A DNA stretch of 64,000 nt, taken from NCBI RefSeq assembly GCF_964030655.1, contig NZ_OZ034915.1, positions 124,001 through 188,000 of the forward strand. Reading direction: 5' to 3'. Position numbers and translations under genes: made by a program. The notes beneath the pieces were generated by a model. The model saw only the letters and a list, made by a program, of their open reading frames with translations. It did no database searches and had not been told where the DNA came from. Every line of letters begins with the position of its first letter. Positions within the stretch are counted from its first letter, which is position 1. This document shows positions 32,096-40,872 of this stretch, one piece after another. This DNA comes from Spiroplasma endosymbiont of Poecilobothrus nobilitatus. Its GTDB lineage: Bacteria; Bacillota_I; Bacilli_A; Mycoplasmatales; Mycoplasmataceae.

Positions 32096-33034
32096 ATGAA
32101 TTTATTAATATTACGAGTTTTAACTTTACTAGTAGGAAATTTAGAAAATAAAGTAGTAATAAGCAAATTTGTAAATTTAATTAATAAAGTTAATCAAGTT
32201 AAAAATAAAGTATTAAAGCCAATTAATTATATTACTGATAAATATAATAAAATTACAAATAAAGTTGAAGATATTTATCAGTGATTAAATCCATTTACTT
32301 ATGTAGATTTAATTAAAAAAGGTCATAAAAAAGAAATACAACAAATATTAAGTCAATTAGAAAAAGATAATAATATTAAAAATAGAGAACAATTTAAAAA
32401 TGAAAATTATCTAAATACTAATTGACAGCCTTTAAATAGTAGTTGACTTGATAGTGGTATGTTTAATATTACAAATAAGTTAACTTTAACAGGTAATTTA
32501 ACTATTTTAATATATACAAAAACAGCAAAACACCCTAAGTTTTATGGACCTTATGTTTATCCTAGTGTTCCAGTTGAAATTTGAAAATTATTAAGTAATG
32601 CTGTATCTAATGCAGGAACTTTATTTTGGCGTTATTGATTAAGAAAATGATTACCTAGTCATTTAAGAAATTATATTAAAAAACGATTACCACAAGCATT
32701 AAAAGAAAAATACCCAAAAGGAACTACTAAATTAACATTACCAACAGTTCAAAAATTAAATCAAATTAAAAAGTTTATTAATAATTTAAAAATTGGACAT
32801 TTTAATTTTAATTTTGCTGGTGAAATTAATAATAAAAAATGGTATCGAGAGCGAAAAAGTGATGTTAAAAATATTAAGAATTTATATAAAACACCAGTTA
32901 AAAATATGTTTTACAAAACTAATCAAACTATTAAAACAATTAAGAAAACAAAAACAAGAGTTAATAGTTATAAGCCAAGTAATTTAAAAAATAAATATCG
33001 TAATCAATTAAGAGGTGTTTTATATGGAAAATAA
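32096..33034 (+). CDS. 312-aa virion protein of unknown function
   Basis: 312 residues. Hydrophobic N-terminus (MNLLILRVLTLLVGNL), then a repetitive helical part (LINKVNQVKNKVLKPINYIT), a segment with FYGPYVYPSVPVEIWKLLSN, and a strongly basic C-terminal third (KTNQTIKTIKKTKTRVNSYK). Begins 6 bp after the capsid stop and overlaps the receptor-binding gene by 11 bp, so it is translated with the structural genes. It may be a collar, a tail component or an internal DNA-associated protein; none is established. Confidence 0.6.
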
Positions 33035-34535
33035 TTTAAGTAATTTGTTATTTATAACAGTTGAAGATGTTAAAGAAAGTAAACTTTGACAACCTATTAA
33101 TGATAGAAAACAATCTGCTTATAATGATAATTTAATTTATAATGCTATTTTAAAAACTAGTTTATGAATGGATAGATTATCAGGGGGGACAATTTCAGAT
33201 AAAATTAATAAAAAAAATTTATTTCCCTGAGTAAAAAAAGATAATACTGGTTTAATTGAATATGATAAATGATTAAGTTATATTCAATCTGCTTGTTTAT
33301 TAGCAGTTATGAATTGATATTTACCAAAAGGAGTTAATGATTTAACTGGTAGTGCTTCATTTTCACAAGGTGGTGTAGCATATTCACAAACCAATGACCC
33401 TGAAGCAAATGAAAATATTACCAGAGATGTTAAAAATGCTTTAAAATTAGCAGGTGAAATAATTGATATTATATCTAGTAAAACAGTATCTAGACCTTAT
33501 AATTATAGTTTAGATAATTATGCTCATCCATGAGAAGAAGAATATAAACATATTAGTAAAAAAACTTTTTATCCAACATTATTATTTTGATTAAAAGAAC
33601 GATTACAAACAGATAATAGTATTAATATTTCTTATCCAACTATTAATGATTTTTCTAAAATTGATTATAACGAATATATTAAACTTATTGTTCCGTTTGA
33701 TAATGATACTATTTATGAAGAAAATGGATTATGAAAAGCAAAACAAGGCAAAGATATTCCAACTGATGTTATTAAAGATATTGATTTAAATAAAGATTAT
33801 ATTGATAAACAAAATGATAAATATATTGTAAAAACATCAAAAAAACTAGATTTATTTATATCTGGATTTAATGCAGCAATAGAAGGTATAAACAGAATAC
33901 TTGATTTAAAACAAGATAAATTAATAAGTGGAACAAATATTAAAACTATTAATGGTAATTCATTATTAGGGAGTGGTGATATATCTATTAGTGGTGGCAA
34001 TGATTGAGAATTAATTAATTATCCAGAAGCAAACGAAAAATTAACATTTAAAATTCCAGATTATGATTTAACAAAATATTACTATAAAATATCAATTTCA
34101 ATAACAGATTATGCATCTGCTAATAAAATTGTTACATATTATTTTGAAACATTATCACAAAAATCAATATTTTCATTTTTAGCAGATAATTCTTATAAAA
34201 AAATAATAATTAAGCAAGATGGCTCAATTTCAAATGATACAAATAATATTGTTATTAAAGATTTAACAATTAAAAGAAAATTAATAAATAATAGAGAATT
34301 AATGGCAGATGAACCACATGCTATTTATAAGCGTGATATGGATACTGATTTACCAAAAGAAACATTAGATTCTTATGATATAGTGATAAGAAAAATAAAT
34401 AGTGCAACAACTATTAATGAATTAAAATTAATTGAAAAACATCCAATATGAAGAATTATTTCAAATAAAAGAAATGATATTAAAGAACTATTTAATAAAA
34501 AATGATTAGAGGTAAATAATTATGAAACAAGATAA
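33024..34535 (+). CDS. Receptor-binding / tail-fibre protein, prophage B version (503 aa)
   Basis: 503 residues with TGA as Trp. Residues 1 to ~235 match the prophage A protein. The B-specific part includes NIKTINGNSLLGSGDISISG near residues 309-328, a sequence motif seen in many phage tail fibres and neck appendages just before the receptor-binding domain. It ends with an unrelated ~170-residue C-terminal domain. Its start lies inside the end of the 312-aa gene and its end overlaps the next membrane-protein gene by 14 bp. It probably decides which spiroplasma surface is recognised. Confidence 0.7.
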
Positions 34536-35103
34536 AACAACTTGATTAAAGGGTGCCTTACCTTGAAATTGATTTAAAAAAGACCCTATTCCAACTTATA
34601 ATTGAACTCATAAAGATATTAGAGAATGAGAAAGAAAATATAAAATTCGTAGTTGAGTTGTTGGTTTTTATACAATATTATTTTTATTAATTAATGGTTG
34701 GCTAGAATATGGGATGATTGATGGTATTAAGAATAAAATTGATTGATATAATTATGGTCAATATTGAGGTAATGGAATTGCTATTTTATTAACACCTTTA
34801 TTTACGCATGGAATTCAAGGCATATTTGTTGCTAGTAGTAAACCAAAAGTAGATATGAAAATTGATATACCACGATTAAAAATATCTAAAATGGGATTAG
34901 TATTTACAATATTACCTTTAATTACTTTAATAATTTCTTTAATTATTATTTGAATTGATAAATCAAAATGAAAAAAAGACCATTTAAGACATTGTTTAGA
35001 TTGTCGGATTAATCCGCGTGTCATTCAACCACGAATAGCTAAACAATGAAACAAATTAGATGGTATAACAGAAGAAAATAACAAAGAATTAAATTTAAAA
35101 TAA
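34522..35103 (+). CDS. Phage membrane protein, 193 aa
   Basis: Three hydrophobic segments: around residues 44-60 (WVVGFYTILFLLINGW), 80-105 (GIAILLTPLFTHGIQGIFVA) and 125-145 (LVFTILPLITLIISLIII). The tail is basic and contains H-L-R-H-C-L-D-C. Translation is probably coupled to the receptor-binding gene through the 14-bp overlap. Holin-like or membrane-penetration roles are possible, but no family is recognised. Confidence 0.55.
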
Positions 35104-35223
35104 ACTATATATTAGGGGTGGCTGATATTTTTGGGTGGTTATATAGTTTAATTTATAAATTATTTTGTTCTGAAAGGATAGATGGCCACTGTTTGAGTAA
35201 GGATAAGAAAGGAATTAAAGAAA

Positions 35224-35511
35224 ATGAATGAAACATTAATGATTGCTTTACTTGTTTTAGCAGGTGCTGGTGGAATGGGTAGTCTTGGTATTCTAGGCTT
35301 ATCTGCTAAAAAAATTAAAAAATATAAAGCAGAAATTAGAGAATTAAGAACTGCTGTTATTGCTCATGAAAAACATTTACGCGGACCTGATTATGCAACA
35401 GAATTAGCATTAAAAACAGGTCAAATTAAAAATGTTAAAAAACAAGTTAAAGTAAACGATAAAAAACAAGCACAAAAAGATGCTATTAGACAACTAACAA
35501 ATAGTATTTAA
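35224..35511 (+). CDS. Small membrane protein, holin candidate
   Basis: 95 residues: one strongly hydrophobic Gly-rich segment at residues 5-28 (LMIALLVLAGAGGMGSLGIL) followed by a long basic cytoplasmic helix (KKIKKYKAEIRELRTAVIAH) and charged tail. Last gene of the late operon, preceded by GAAAGGAATT. In a wall-less host a single membrane-active protein could suffice for release, so it is a holin candidate by size, topology and position only. It could also be a coat or exit protein. Confidence 0.5.
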   Translation: MNETLMIALLVLAGAGGMGSLGILGLSAKKIKKYKAEIRELRTAVIAHEKHLRGPDYATELALKTGQIKNVKKQVKVNDKKQAQKDAIRQLTNSI

Positions 35512-35538
35512 AAAAATAACCAATTAAGGTTATTTTTT
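35511..35538. terminator. Bidirectional terminator between late and early operons
   Basis: AAAAAATAACC (35511-35521) pairs with GGTTATTTTTT (35528-35538) around a 6-nt loop, with A and T runs on both sides. It ends the plus-strand late operon and the minus-strand early operon (stop at 35543). Confidence 0.85.
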
Positions 35539-35542
35539 ATTT

Positions 35543-35713
35543 TTATTTATTGTGTTTTATATAAAAATTAATAAGATGTTCTATTCGTTGTGAATAAGTA
35601 AAGTCATTAAATTCATTTCAAACTTTTTCTTCATTTTCATTTAAGTAAATATTAACATTACGAATTAATTTAGAATAATATTTTCCTGTTTTTTGATTAA
35701 ATGAATGTTTCAT
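35543..35713 (-). CDS. Ribbon-helix-helix-like small protein
   Basis: 56 residues: MKHSFNQKTGKYYSKLIRNV then a strand-helix-helix pattern ending in YSQRIEHLINFYIKHNK. This resembles Arc/CopG-type DNA-binding proteins. Last gene of the early operon. A C-terminal fragment of a homologue remains at 56331-56411 (YSQRIEYLINFYISHNK). Possible repressor of phage or cassette transcription, by size and fold only. Confidence 0.5.
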
Positions 35714-35717
35714 AATA

Positions 35718-36212
35718 TTAACCCTCATAATTAGCAATAATAATGGCATCTCGTAAATGATTACTTATTTTCTCATTATTATATTTTCAACCCTTACCAT
35801 ATTCATAAGTTAAATTATTATCTTTTTCATATTCTCATATACAACTATCATTATATTTACTTAAATTTTCTATATTTTTAACAACTGATTTAGTATGTTT
35901 TGGTGATACTCAATTAGATACTCAATTAATAATGCTATAATGTTTCTTTTTAATTTCAATAGAACCTAATAATCTTAATAAATCATCTCTATCTTTTGAA
36001 CCATTAGCATTTGTATATAAACAATTTTCAATGTTTACAATACTAAAAACATCAGAATATTTGCATAATATATCTTTTATAAAATCAAATTGTTTTGTTC
36101 ATAAATTATTAGTAAATTCAAATTTATCAAATAATTTATTATCTTTGTAAATAACAATACCCGTAGTACCAGTTCCTGATGGGTCAATACCTATTTTTAT
36201 CAAGTCGCTCAT
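35718..36212 (-). CDS. RuvC-like Holliday junction nuclease
   Basis: 164 residues with RNase H-fold signatures in order: LIKIGIDPSGTGTTGIVIYK (first Asp on strand one), SIVNIENCLYTNANGSKDRD (Glu after the fourth strand), and a C-terminal LRDAIIIANYE (Asp plus Ala-rich helix). This is the arrangement of phage RuvC-type resolvases that cut branched DNA before packaging. The start overlaps the end of recT by 16 bp, so the two are translationally coupled. Confidence 0.7.
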
Positions 36213-37102
36213 TCCTCATCATTGTTAACTGTTGGTACTACATTTGATATATCTTCTTCTTTTACTACATTATTATCTGTCAATTCTTCACTTGATTCAT
36301 GTAAATTATTATTTGATATATTTTCGTTGCTAATTTGACTCTTATTTATGTTTATATTACTATCATTATCAATATAAATTTTTTCATCATTAGTTGTAAT
36401 AACTGCTTGGTCTGATTTATAAGCTTGTTGTAATTCGACTGACATAATACCTCATTTTCGCAATAAACTAGTTAACACTGTTTTAAGTGCCATTTCATCA
36501 AAAGTAGCAATATAAAATGATTTATTTTTAGCATAAGTTTTAGAATATTTCATAAAATGATTTTCCATTTGTTCTTTTGTCATATATAATGTTTTTTCAA
36601 AACCATTAACCATTTTAAAATAAGATACATAACCTATAATTGGTAATTTTTCTCTTTCATCTTCATCTTGTATTCAATTAAAAGTAGTACCTTTTAATCT
36701 ATCATAATTTACTAATTCACCAGTTCTAACATCTGATACTGACATATCTAAATATTGACCGCTTATTTGTGCTAATTGAATATAACCTTTATAACCCATT
36801 TGAAATTGGGCTTGATTAACTCATTCTTGGATTTCGCGACCATTAATAATTCTTGTTATTTTAGTATTATATGGAACTACATAAGCATACCCAAATTTCC
36901 TTTCCATAGGTAAGTTTAATAAAACACCTTGATAACAAGCAGTCATTATAGTTTTTGGATCTGCCTTTTGTAATAATTCATTACTATTTGATATTGCAAC
37001 TATATTACTTTTAAATCTTGCAATTTCATTTTCATTTGAAAATTTACTTTTAATTCAATCAGTTGCCTTATCTGTTCTTAAAAATTCTACAATATTTGCC
37101 AT
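36197..37102 (-). CDS. recT: RecT-family single-strand annealing protein
   Basis: 301 residues. The central part is characteristic: MTACYQGVLLNLPMERKFGY, AYVVPYNTK, WVNQAQFQMGYKGYIQLAQI and ALKTVLTSLLRKWG. RecT anneals single strands and drives recombination-dependent phage DNA replication or concatemer formation. The C-terminal ~80 residues are low-complexity Asn/Asp/Glu-rich, as in many RecT tails. No RecE-type exonuclease was recognised next to it; the 233-aa upstream gene occupies that place but shows no nuclease motif. Confidence 0.85.
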
Positions 37103-37103
37103 A

Positions 37104-37805
37104 TTATTTTTCTCCTTTATTTATTTTAAAATTAATACCTTTAACCCCAATTAAATTAATATCTTTATTACTATCTCATTGTTCTTTAATTTCATTTTTA
37201 ACAATTTGTTCATCAACAATTAAATAATTTTTAATTAAATTAATCAGTTCTAATTTATCAGCATTTTGTAAAAAATCATCATTAATACCAATAACCTCAA
37301 TATCTTTAATTAATAATTTATCTTTACGAAAATTACTAGTAATAATTTTTAATTCTTGCTCTTGTTTTGCTACACTTTTAATTTCTAAAAATTGTTCTTT
37401 TTTATGAGCTTCAATAATTTCATTTTGTTTTTGAAATTGAATATTAATGACACTATTTTTTAAAGAATCATGATTATTCTTAATATTATTTTCTAAATTT
37501 AAAATATCTTTTCTAATAAAATTTAATTCATCTTTAAAAGATTTTATTAATTCTAATGGTTCTCTAAAAACATAATCAATTTTTGAAACTACTAATTTTA
37601 AATCTTTTAGTGATTGTGATTTATATTCTCCATTTATTAATCAAGCTTGTTGTCGATATATAAATTCTGCTAATTCTTGCCCATTTTCATCAATTCATTT
37701 TTTAATTGTTAAAGCTTTTAAACTTAATTCTTTAAAATTATTTCCTTTTAAATAAAACGGATAAGTAATATTTTTAACTTCATTATTTAACTTTAAATCT
37801 ACCAT
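37104..37805 (-). CDS. Coiled-coil protein upstream of recT
   Basis: 233 residues, almost entirely helical and charged in its middle and C-terminal parts (DELNFIRKDILNLENNIKNN; EAHKKEQFLEIKSVAKQEQE), with an N-terminal alpha/beta region (ITYPFYLKGNNFKELSLKAL). Coiled-coil proteins of unknown function (such as the DUF1351 group) commonly sit beside recT in Gram-positive phages; membership is a guess. Its stop is 1 bp from the RecT start. Confidence 0.5.
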
Positions 37806-37807
37806 AA

Positions 37808-37945
37808 TTAAATTTCCTCTAATTCCATTTCTTCAATTAAATTATCAATATATTCATATGCACTATCTTCTGAATGACATTCTTCTAATGCCATATTAAA
37901 TAAATCTTCTTCTGTATAAACTTTACCTTCTTCATCTTTTCACAT
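37808..37945 (-). CDS. Acidic 45-aa early protein
   Basis: 45 residues with about one third Asp/Glu (MWKDEEGKVYTEEDLFNMAL...EEMELEEI). Very acidic small phage proteins are sometimes DNA mimics or inhibitors of host nucleases, but nothing more specific supports this. Tightly packed: the stop lies 2 bp from the next start and the start 1 bp after the previous stop. Confidence 0.5.
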
Positions 37946-37946
37946 A

Positions 37947-38111
37947 TTATTCACATCCTTGTCATTTAATATTTTCATTTTCTAAATCAATAATGGTTGT
38001 TTTAAAAGAAGAGTTTTCTTCCGCTGTAATTTTTGCTTCTTCTAATGTATAAAAAAATAAAGTATTTGTTGTATATTTAGTATTAATTACTAATAAATAT
38101 CTTTTATTCAT
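37947..38111 (-). CDS. 54-aa early protein
   Basis: 54 residues (MNKRYLLVINTKYTTNTLFF...WQGCE). The start overlaps the preceding gene by 8 bp with GAGGTGATAA as ribosome-binding site, so the frame is supported by operon packing. Unknown function. Confidence 0.5.
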
Positions 38112-38358
38112 AATTTATCACCTCGTAATCTGCTTCTTCATCTTCTAAATAATCACTAATTAAACCTTTAACTTCATCAATTTCATATCATTTCAAATTC
38201 AAGTCAAAATCTGTTGGCAATGAAATATTACCTACATGTCGTTCTTCATTACCAAATTTCAGATATAAATTTAACTCTAATTCATCTGAATAACTACGAT
38301 TAATTTGTGCATAAATAATATCTTTATTCGTAATTTTTAAGGCTTTATTACATATCAT
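38104..38358 (-). CDS. 84-aa early protein
   Basis: 84 residues with an excellent AGGAGGAATAAAAAA ribosome-binding region that lies inside the preceding gene. Acidic C-terminal half (EIDEVKGLISDYLEDEEADY). Unknown function. Confidence 0.55.
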
Positions 38359-38552
38359 TTTTTTATTCCTCCTAACAAATTGTTATTTACAATTAAATTT
38401 TCTAATTGATAAGTTTGTAATCAATGTTCTTCACATAATATAATTTCTTTTTTATAACCTAAATTTCACTCTAATTTATCACCAATTTTTTCAATATAAT
38501 TATTTCCATAATAAGCATTTTTATTATTACAATTAATTTTTTGACATTTCAT
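38337..38552 (-). CDS. 71-aa Cys-containing early protein
   Basis: 71 residues starting MKCQKINCNNKNAYYGNNYI with Cys at positions 3 and 8 and a later Cys-x4-H (CEEHW), a possible small zinc-binding unit. Overlaps the next gene by 22 bp. Unknown function. Confidence 0.5.
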
Positions 38553-38565
38553 AGGTTAGTTTCTC

Positions 38566-38733
38566 CTAATTCTTTTTACCTAATGCTCACTGTTCATCAG
38601 TCATATCTTCAAATGATACGGGATAAGCACGTAGCATTAATTCTTGTAATTTGTTTTCTTGATTATTACATTCTTTATGAAAACAATAACCTCAATATCT
38701 TTGTTTAAGACAAGTTTTATTTAACTTTTTCAT
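38566..38733 (-). CDS. 55-aa Cys-containing early protein
   Basis: 55 residues, MKKLNKTCLKQRYWGYCFHK then KLQELMLRAYPVSFEDMTDE. Pattern C-x8-C-x2-H-x2-C suggests a small metal-binding fold. A decayed homologue lies at 16384-16500. GGAGG ribosome-binding site upstream. Confidence 0.55.
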
Positions 38734-38742
38734 TTTTACCTC

Positions 38743-39027
38743 CTAAATTATTCCTTTAATTTTTTGGTCAATTTGTAATATTTTTCAACCATCTGATGCT
38801 AAATCTAAAATATCGTTAATTTTGTAATGTTGCATATAAGAAACCATAACATCTCATTTATTTTTAAATAAATTTAAGTACATTTTTGCTCATTCTAAAC
38901 ATTGCAAATCATAATGATTTTTATGATGTGAAATACGACAATTAATAGGTTGACAATTAACTCAATCAAATGATGTTGTTATTTCATTCCAAGTTTTATT
39001 AATATATTTACTTTTATATTCTGTCAT
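38743..39027 (-). CDS. 94-aa early protein
   Basis: 94 residues (MTEYKSKYINKTWNEITTSF...ILDLASDGWKILQIDQKIKG) with AGGAGGAATT ribosome-binding site. Contains NCRISHHKNHYD, a His/Cys-rich stretch. Unknown function. First protein gene after the structured non-coding region. Confidence 0.5.
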
Positions 39028-39045
39028 TATAATTCCTCCTAGTTT

Positions 39046-39510
39046 TAATTCGCTGGCACTCACTCCCAAGTGAAAGTGCCAAGCGAGAATTAGTTATATA
39101 AGTATTTACTACGCCACTCGCTTCACTGGGGGTGAGCGGTGGCGGTATGTTGTTTGTTTAATAATAGACAGTTGTTTTTTCTTTTTGACGCCAGAGAATT
39201 CTCTCTCTTCATCCGCACCATTTCAGGTCAAAGCGTTCAGTTTTTAAAATAAATTCACTTGCACCTTGAAGAGCCTAATGCTGACTTTGTGGTTTTTTAA
39301 ACCGCTGTCACTTCTAAGAAGTAAATATATCGCAAATTTATTTATAAAGTGGCCATCTCAATATTTATTGTCGTTCGATGTTGACCTTGCACTTATCACG
39401 ACTATCGCTTGTTAAAGCGTCTATTATTTCCGGACTGATTACCGCTGGGCTAGACCGCTTCCTGTGGAATAAAAACACTTAGTTATTTAAAATAACCGTC
39501 CCACTCTGCA
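39046..39510. other. GC-enriched, hairpin-rich non-coding region in the phage early operon
   Basis: No frame of useful length exists on either strand in this ~465-bp stretch, although it lies between early genes. It holds TTCGCTGGCACT / AGTGCCAAGCGA (39049-39086), CGCCACTCGCTTCAC / GTGAGCGGTGGCG (39112-39144), ACTTC-TAA-GAAGT near 39310, GCTT-GTTA-AAGC near 39407 and GTTATTT-A-AAATAAC near 39482. Sequence such as GAAGCGGTCTAGCCCAGCGG (minus strand) is far more GC-rich than neighbouring genes. Candidates are a structured phage RNA, an origin of replication, or a packaging signal. Confidence 0.5.
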
Positions 39511-39750
39511 TTAAGTTGTTTTATAAAATAAAATTTTTAAAGAACCAGTTTCATAATCAAAGATAATTTTTGAATTTTCTAAGCGTTTATAAAACCGCTT
39601 TTGTTTTTTATCTTTTGTGCGATTTAATAAATCTTTATGTTTTTCACAAGTTCATAAAACTTTATTTGATAAAAATTCTTCGGTAATGAATGATATTGCT
39701 TTATAGCAGTTATCAATATCGCAAATTTGTTGTTGCTTATTAATTTTCAT
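39511..39750 (-). CDS. 79-aa first gene of the early operon
   Basis: 79 residues (MKINKQQQICDIDNCYKAIS...FDYETGSLKILFYKTT). GGAG-type ribosome-binding site upstream of ATG 39750. A basic middle part (KHKDLLNRTKDKKQKRFYKR) and a C-x5-C pair suggest nucleic-acid binding. First in the operon, so it may be a regulator; unknown. Confidence 0.5.
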
Positions 39751-39780
39751 TACTTACTCCTTTCTTTTATTAAGTTTTTT

Positions 39781-39804
39781 TATTAGCAAATTAATTAACT
39801 GAAA
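39781..39804. other. Candidate right attachment repeat of prophage B
   Basis: TATTAGCAAATTAATTAACT then GAAA, nearly the same as 21430-21453. It lies about 30 bp upstream of the first early gene and borders the inverted-repeat element at 39807. Confidence 0.45.
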
Positions 39805-39806
39805 CA

Positions 39807-39960
39807 GAGAAAGGACAACACCTTAAAATTGGAGAAAAAACAGGTACACTTTGTAAAGATTTCTAAGATATTTAATAAATGTGTAAACAACTTAAAGAGG
39901 GTATCAAAAAGTTGTAATAAAAAGTTTCTATTTTAAAAATTTAAGATGCTGTCCTTTCTC
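39807..39960. mobile_element. 154-bp inverted-repeat element at the prophage boundary
   Basis: Ends GAGAAAGGACAACACCTTAA and, inward from the right, GAGAAAGGACAGCATCTTAA. Flanks TGAAACA and TGAATCA could be a 7-bp target duplication with one mismatch. No coding capacity. It lies between the candidate right att repeat and the transposase remnant. Confidence 0.65.
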
Positions 39961-39995
39961 TGAATCAATTAATAATTTTGGTTTAACAAATAAAA

Positions 39996-40017
39996 AAACC
40001 ATTTTAGTAAATGGTTT
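39996..40017. terminator. Hairpin downstream of the transposase remnant
   Basis: AAACCATTT / AAATGGTTT with flanking A and T runs. The same hairpin with its surroundings recurs inverted at 56116-56136, so it probably belongs to the IS 3' end. Confidence 0.6.
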
Positions 40018-40036
40018 ATTATTCTTATTCAATTTC

Positions 40037-40609
40037 TGAGTTTTTTTGAAAACCCTTCTTTTTTACATGCGACCATTTTTCTTTTATCAAATTTATCTTT
40101 AAAATTACCTTTGTGGATTTCTTTAATAAATGTTTCATCGATTTGAATTTGGCCATTTAACGTTTTAAATTTTAATTGGGTGTTTTCTAATTGTTTTGAT
40201 TTCATTATTTTTTGGCGATTATATTTATATCAAGCGGTTTTCGGTGATGTTTTAATAAAGTGGGAAATCATTTTACTAGATTGCCCTAATAATGAAATTT
40301 GAATCAATAAATTTCACTGTTCATAATTTAAATGACTTCAATACGTAAAATGATCACGAAAAGCATCAAAACTAGCACGACATTTTTTGCATAAATATTT
40401 TTGTTTTCCTTCAGGATTATGACCATTTTTAACACAATAAAAAGATTGACAATTAGGACATTTAATACCTTTATCCCTAATTTTTGATCAATTTCATTTA
40501 AGCGTTTTTGTTTTTTAATTAATTCTGCTTATTTTTTGACTTTTTCATGAAATTCTAAAAATTGATCATCTGTTAAACTATTTATTAATTCTTCAATTAT
40601 TTTTTCCAT
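40037..40609 (-). pseudogene. Zinc-ribbon transposase remnant (IS1595/IS1-like)
   Basis: From ATG 40609: MEKIIEELINSLTDDQFLEF, then TAA in K-V-K-K-stop-A-E-L, and a later frameshift. After it the frame shows a zinc ribbon (CPNCQSFYCVKNGHNPEGKQ, CKKCRASF), an HTH part (LIQISLLGQSSKMISHFIKT) and the first catalytic segment NGQIQIDETFI. The DDE core then stops, so the 3' half is lost. An N-terminal fragment of another copy is at 49.98-50.08 kb. Its outer end (TTTTGTAGAAAACTCTTGA, reversed near 40.67 kb) is scattered through the window. Confidence 0.65.
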
Positions 40610-40753
40610 TAATTATTCACCTCTTATATTAAAAATATACCTAATTTTAGGTATATTTTATAAATATCAAGAGTTTTCTACAAAATTAAAGACTTTTTTT
40701 AAAACAAAAGTTTTTTTTGATAATCTTACTAATCTTTATGTTATAATTTATTG

Positions 40754-40790
40754 GATACTAGATACTAGATACTAGTAAATACTAGTAAAT
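40754..40790. repeat. Tandem ATACTAG repeats upstream of rnj
   Basis: Three contiguous ATACTAG units at 40755-40775 and a fourth at 40779-40785, each followed or joined by the palindrome CTAG. They lie immediately downstream of a plausible promoter (TTGATA ... TATAAT ending near 40746) and about 85 bp before the RNase J start, hence in its 5' untranslated region. Confidence 0.7.
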
Positions 40791-40872
40791 TAATTTTTTT
40801 ATTTTTAATAATATCCAATTTAATAAAGAAAAAACTGTGCGTTAATTTTAGAATTATGAGGTGATAATTTCA

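Larger units (their letters stand above)
21430..39804. mobile_element. Prophage B, about 18.4 kb, apparently intact short-tailed phage
   Basis: Bounded by near-identical 23-24 bp direct repeats at 21430-21453 and 39781-39804. Late genes (plus, 21607-35511) and early genes (minus, 35543-39750) converge on a bidirectional terminator at 35511-35538. All late genes are open. No tape-measure, tail-tube or sheath gene is recognised, which with the genome size suggests a podovirus-like particle. No integrase, DNA polymerase or endolysin is recognised. Spiroplasma lacks a wall, so an endolysin would not be needed. Short-tailed dsDNA viruses of about this size (group SpV3) have been described from spiroplasmas; identity with that group is a hypothesis. 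Confidence 0.85.

Noticed and set aside
35718-36212. Phage integrase in the early operon
   Set aside because: The motifs (IGIDPSGTG, VNIENC, LRDAIIIANY) are those of an RNase H-fold resolvase. No tyrosine- or serine-recombinase signature was found elsewhere in the phage.
39046-39510. Hidden gene in the GC-rich part of the early region
   Set aside because: All frames on both strands are interrupted by stops within a few dozen codons, and there is no ribosome-binding site leading to a packed ORF as in the rest of the operon.
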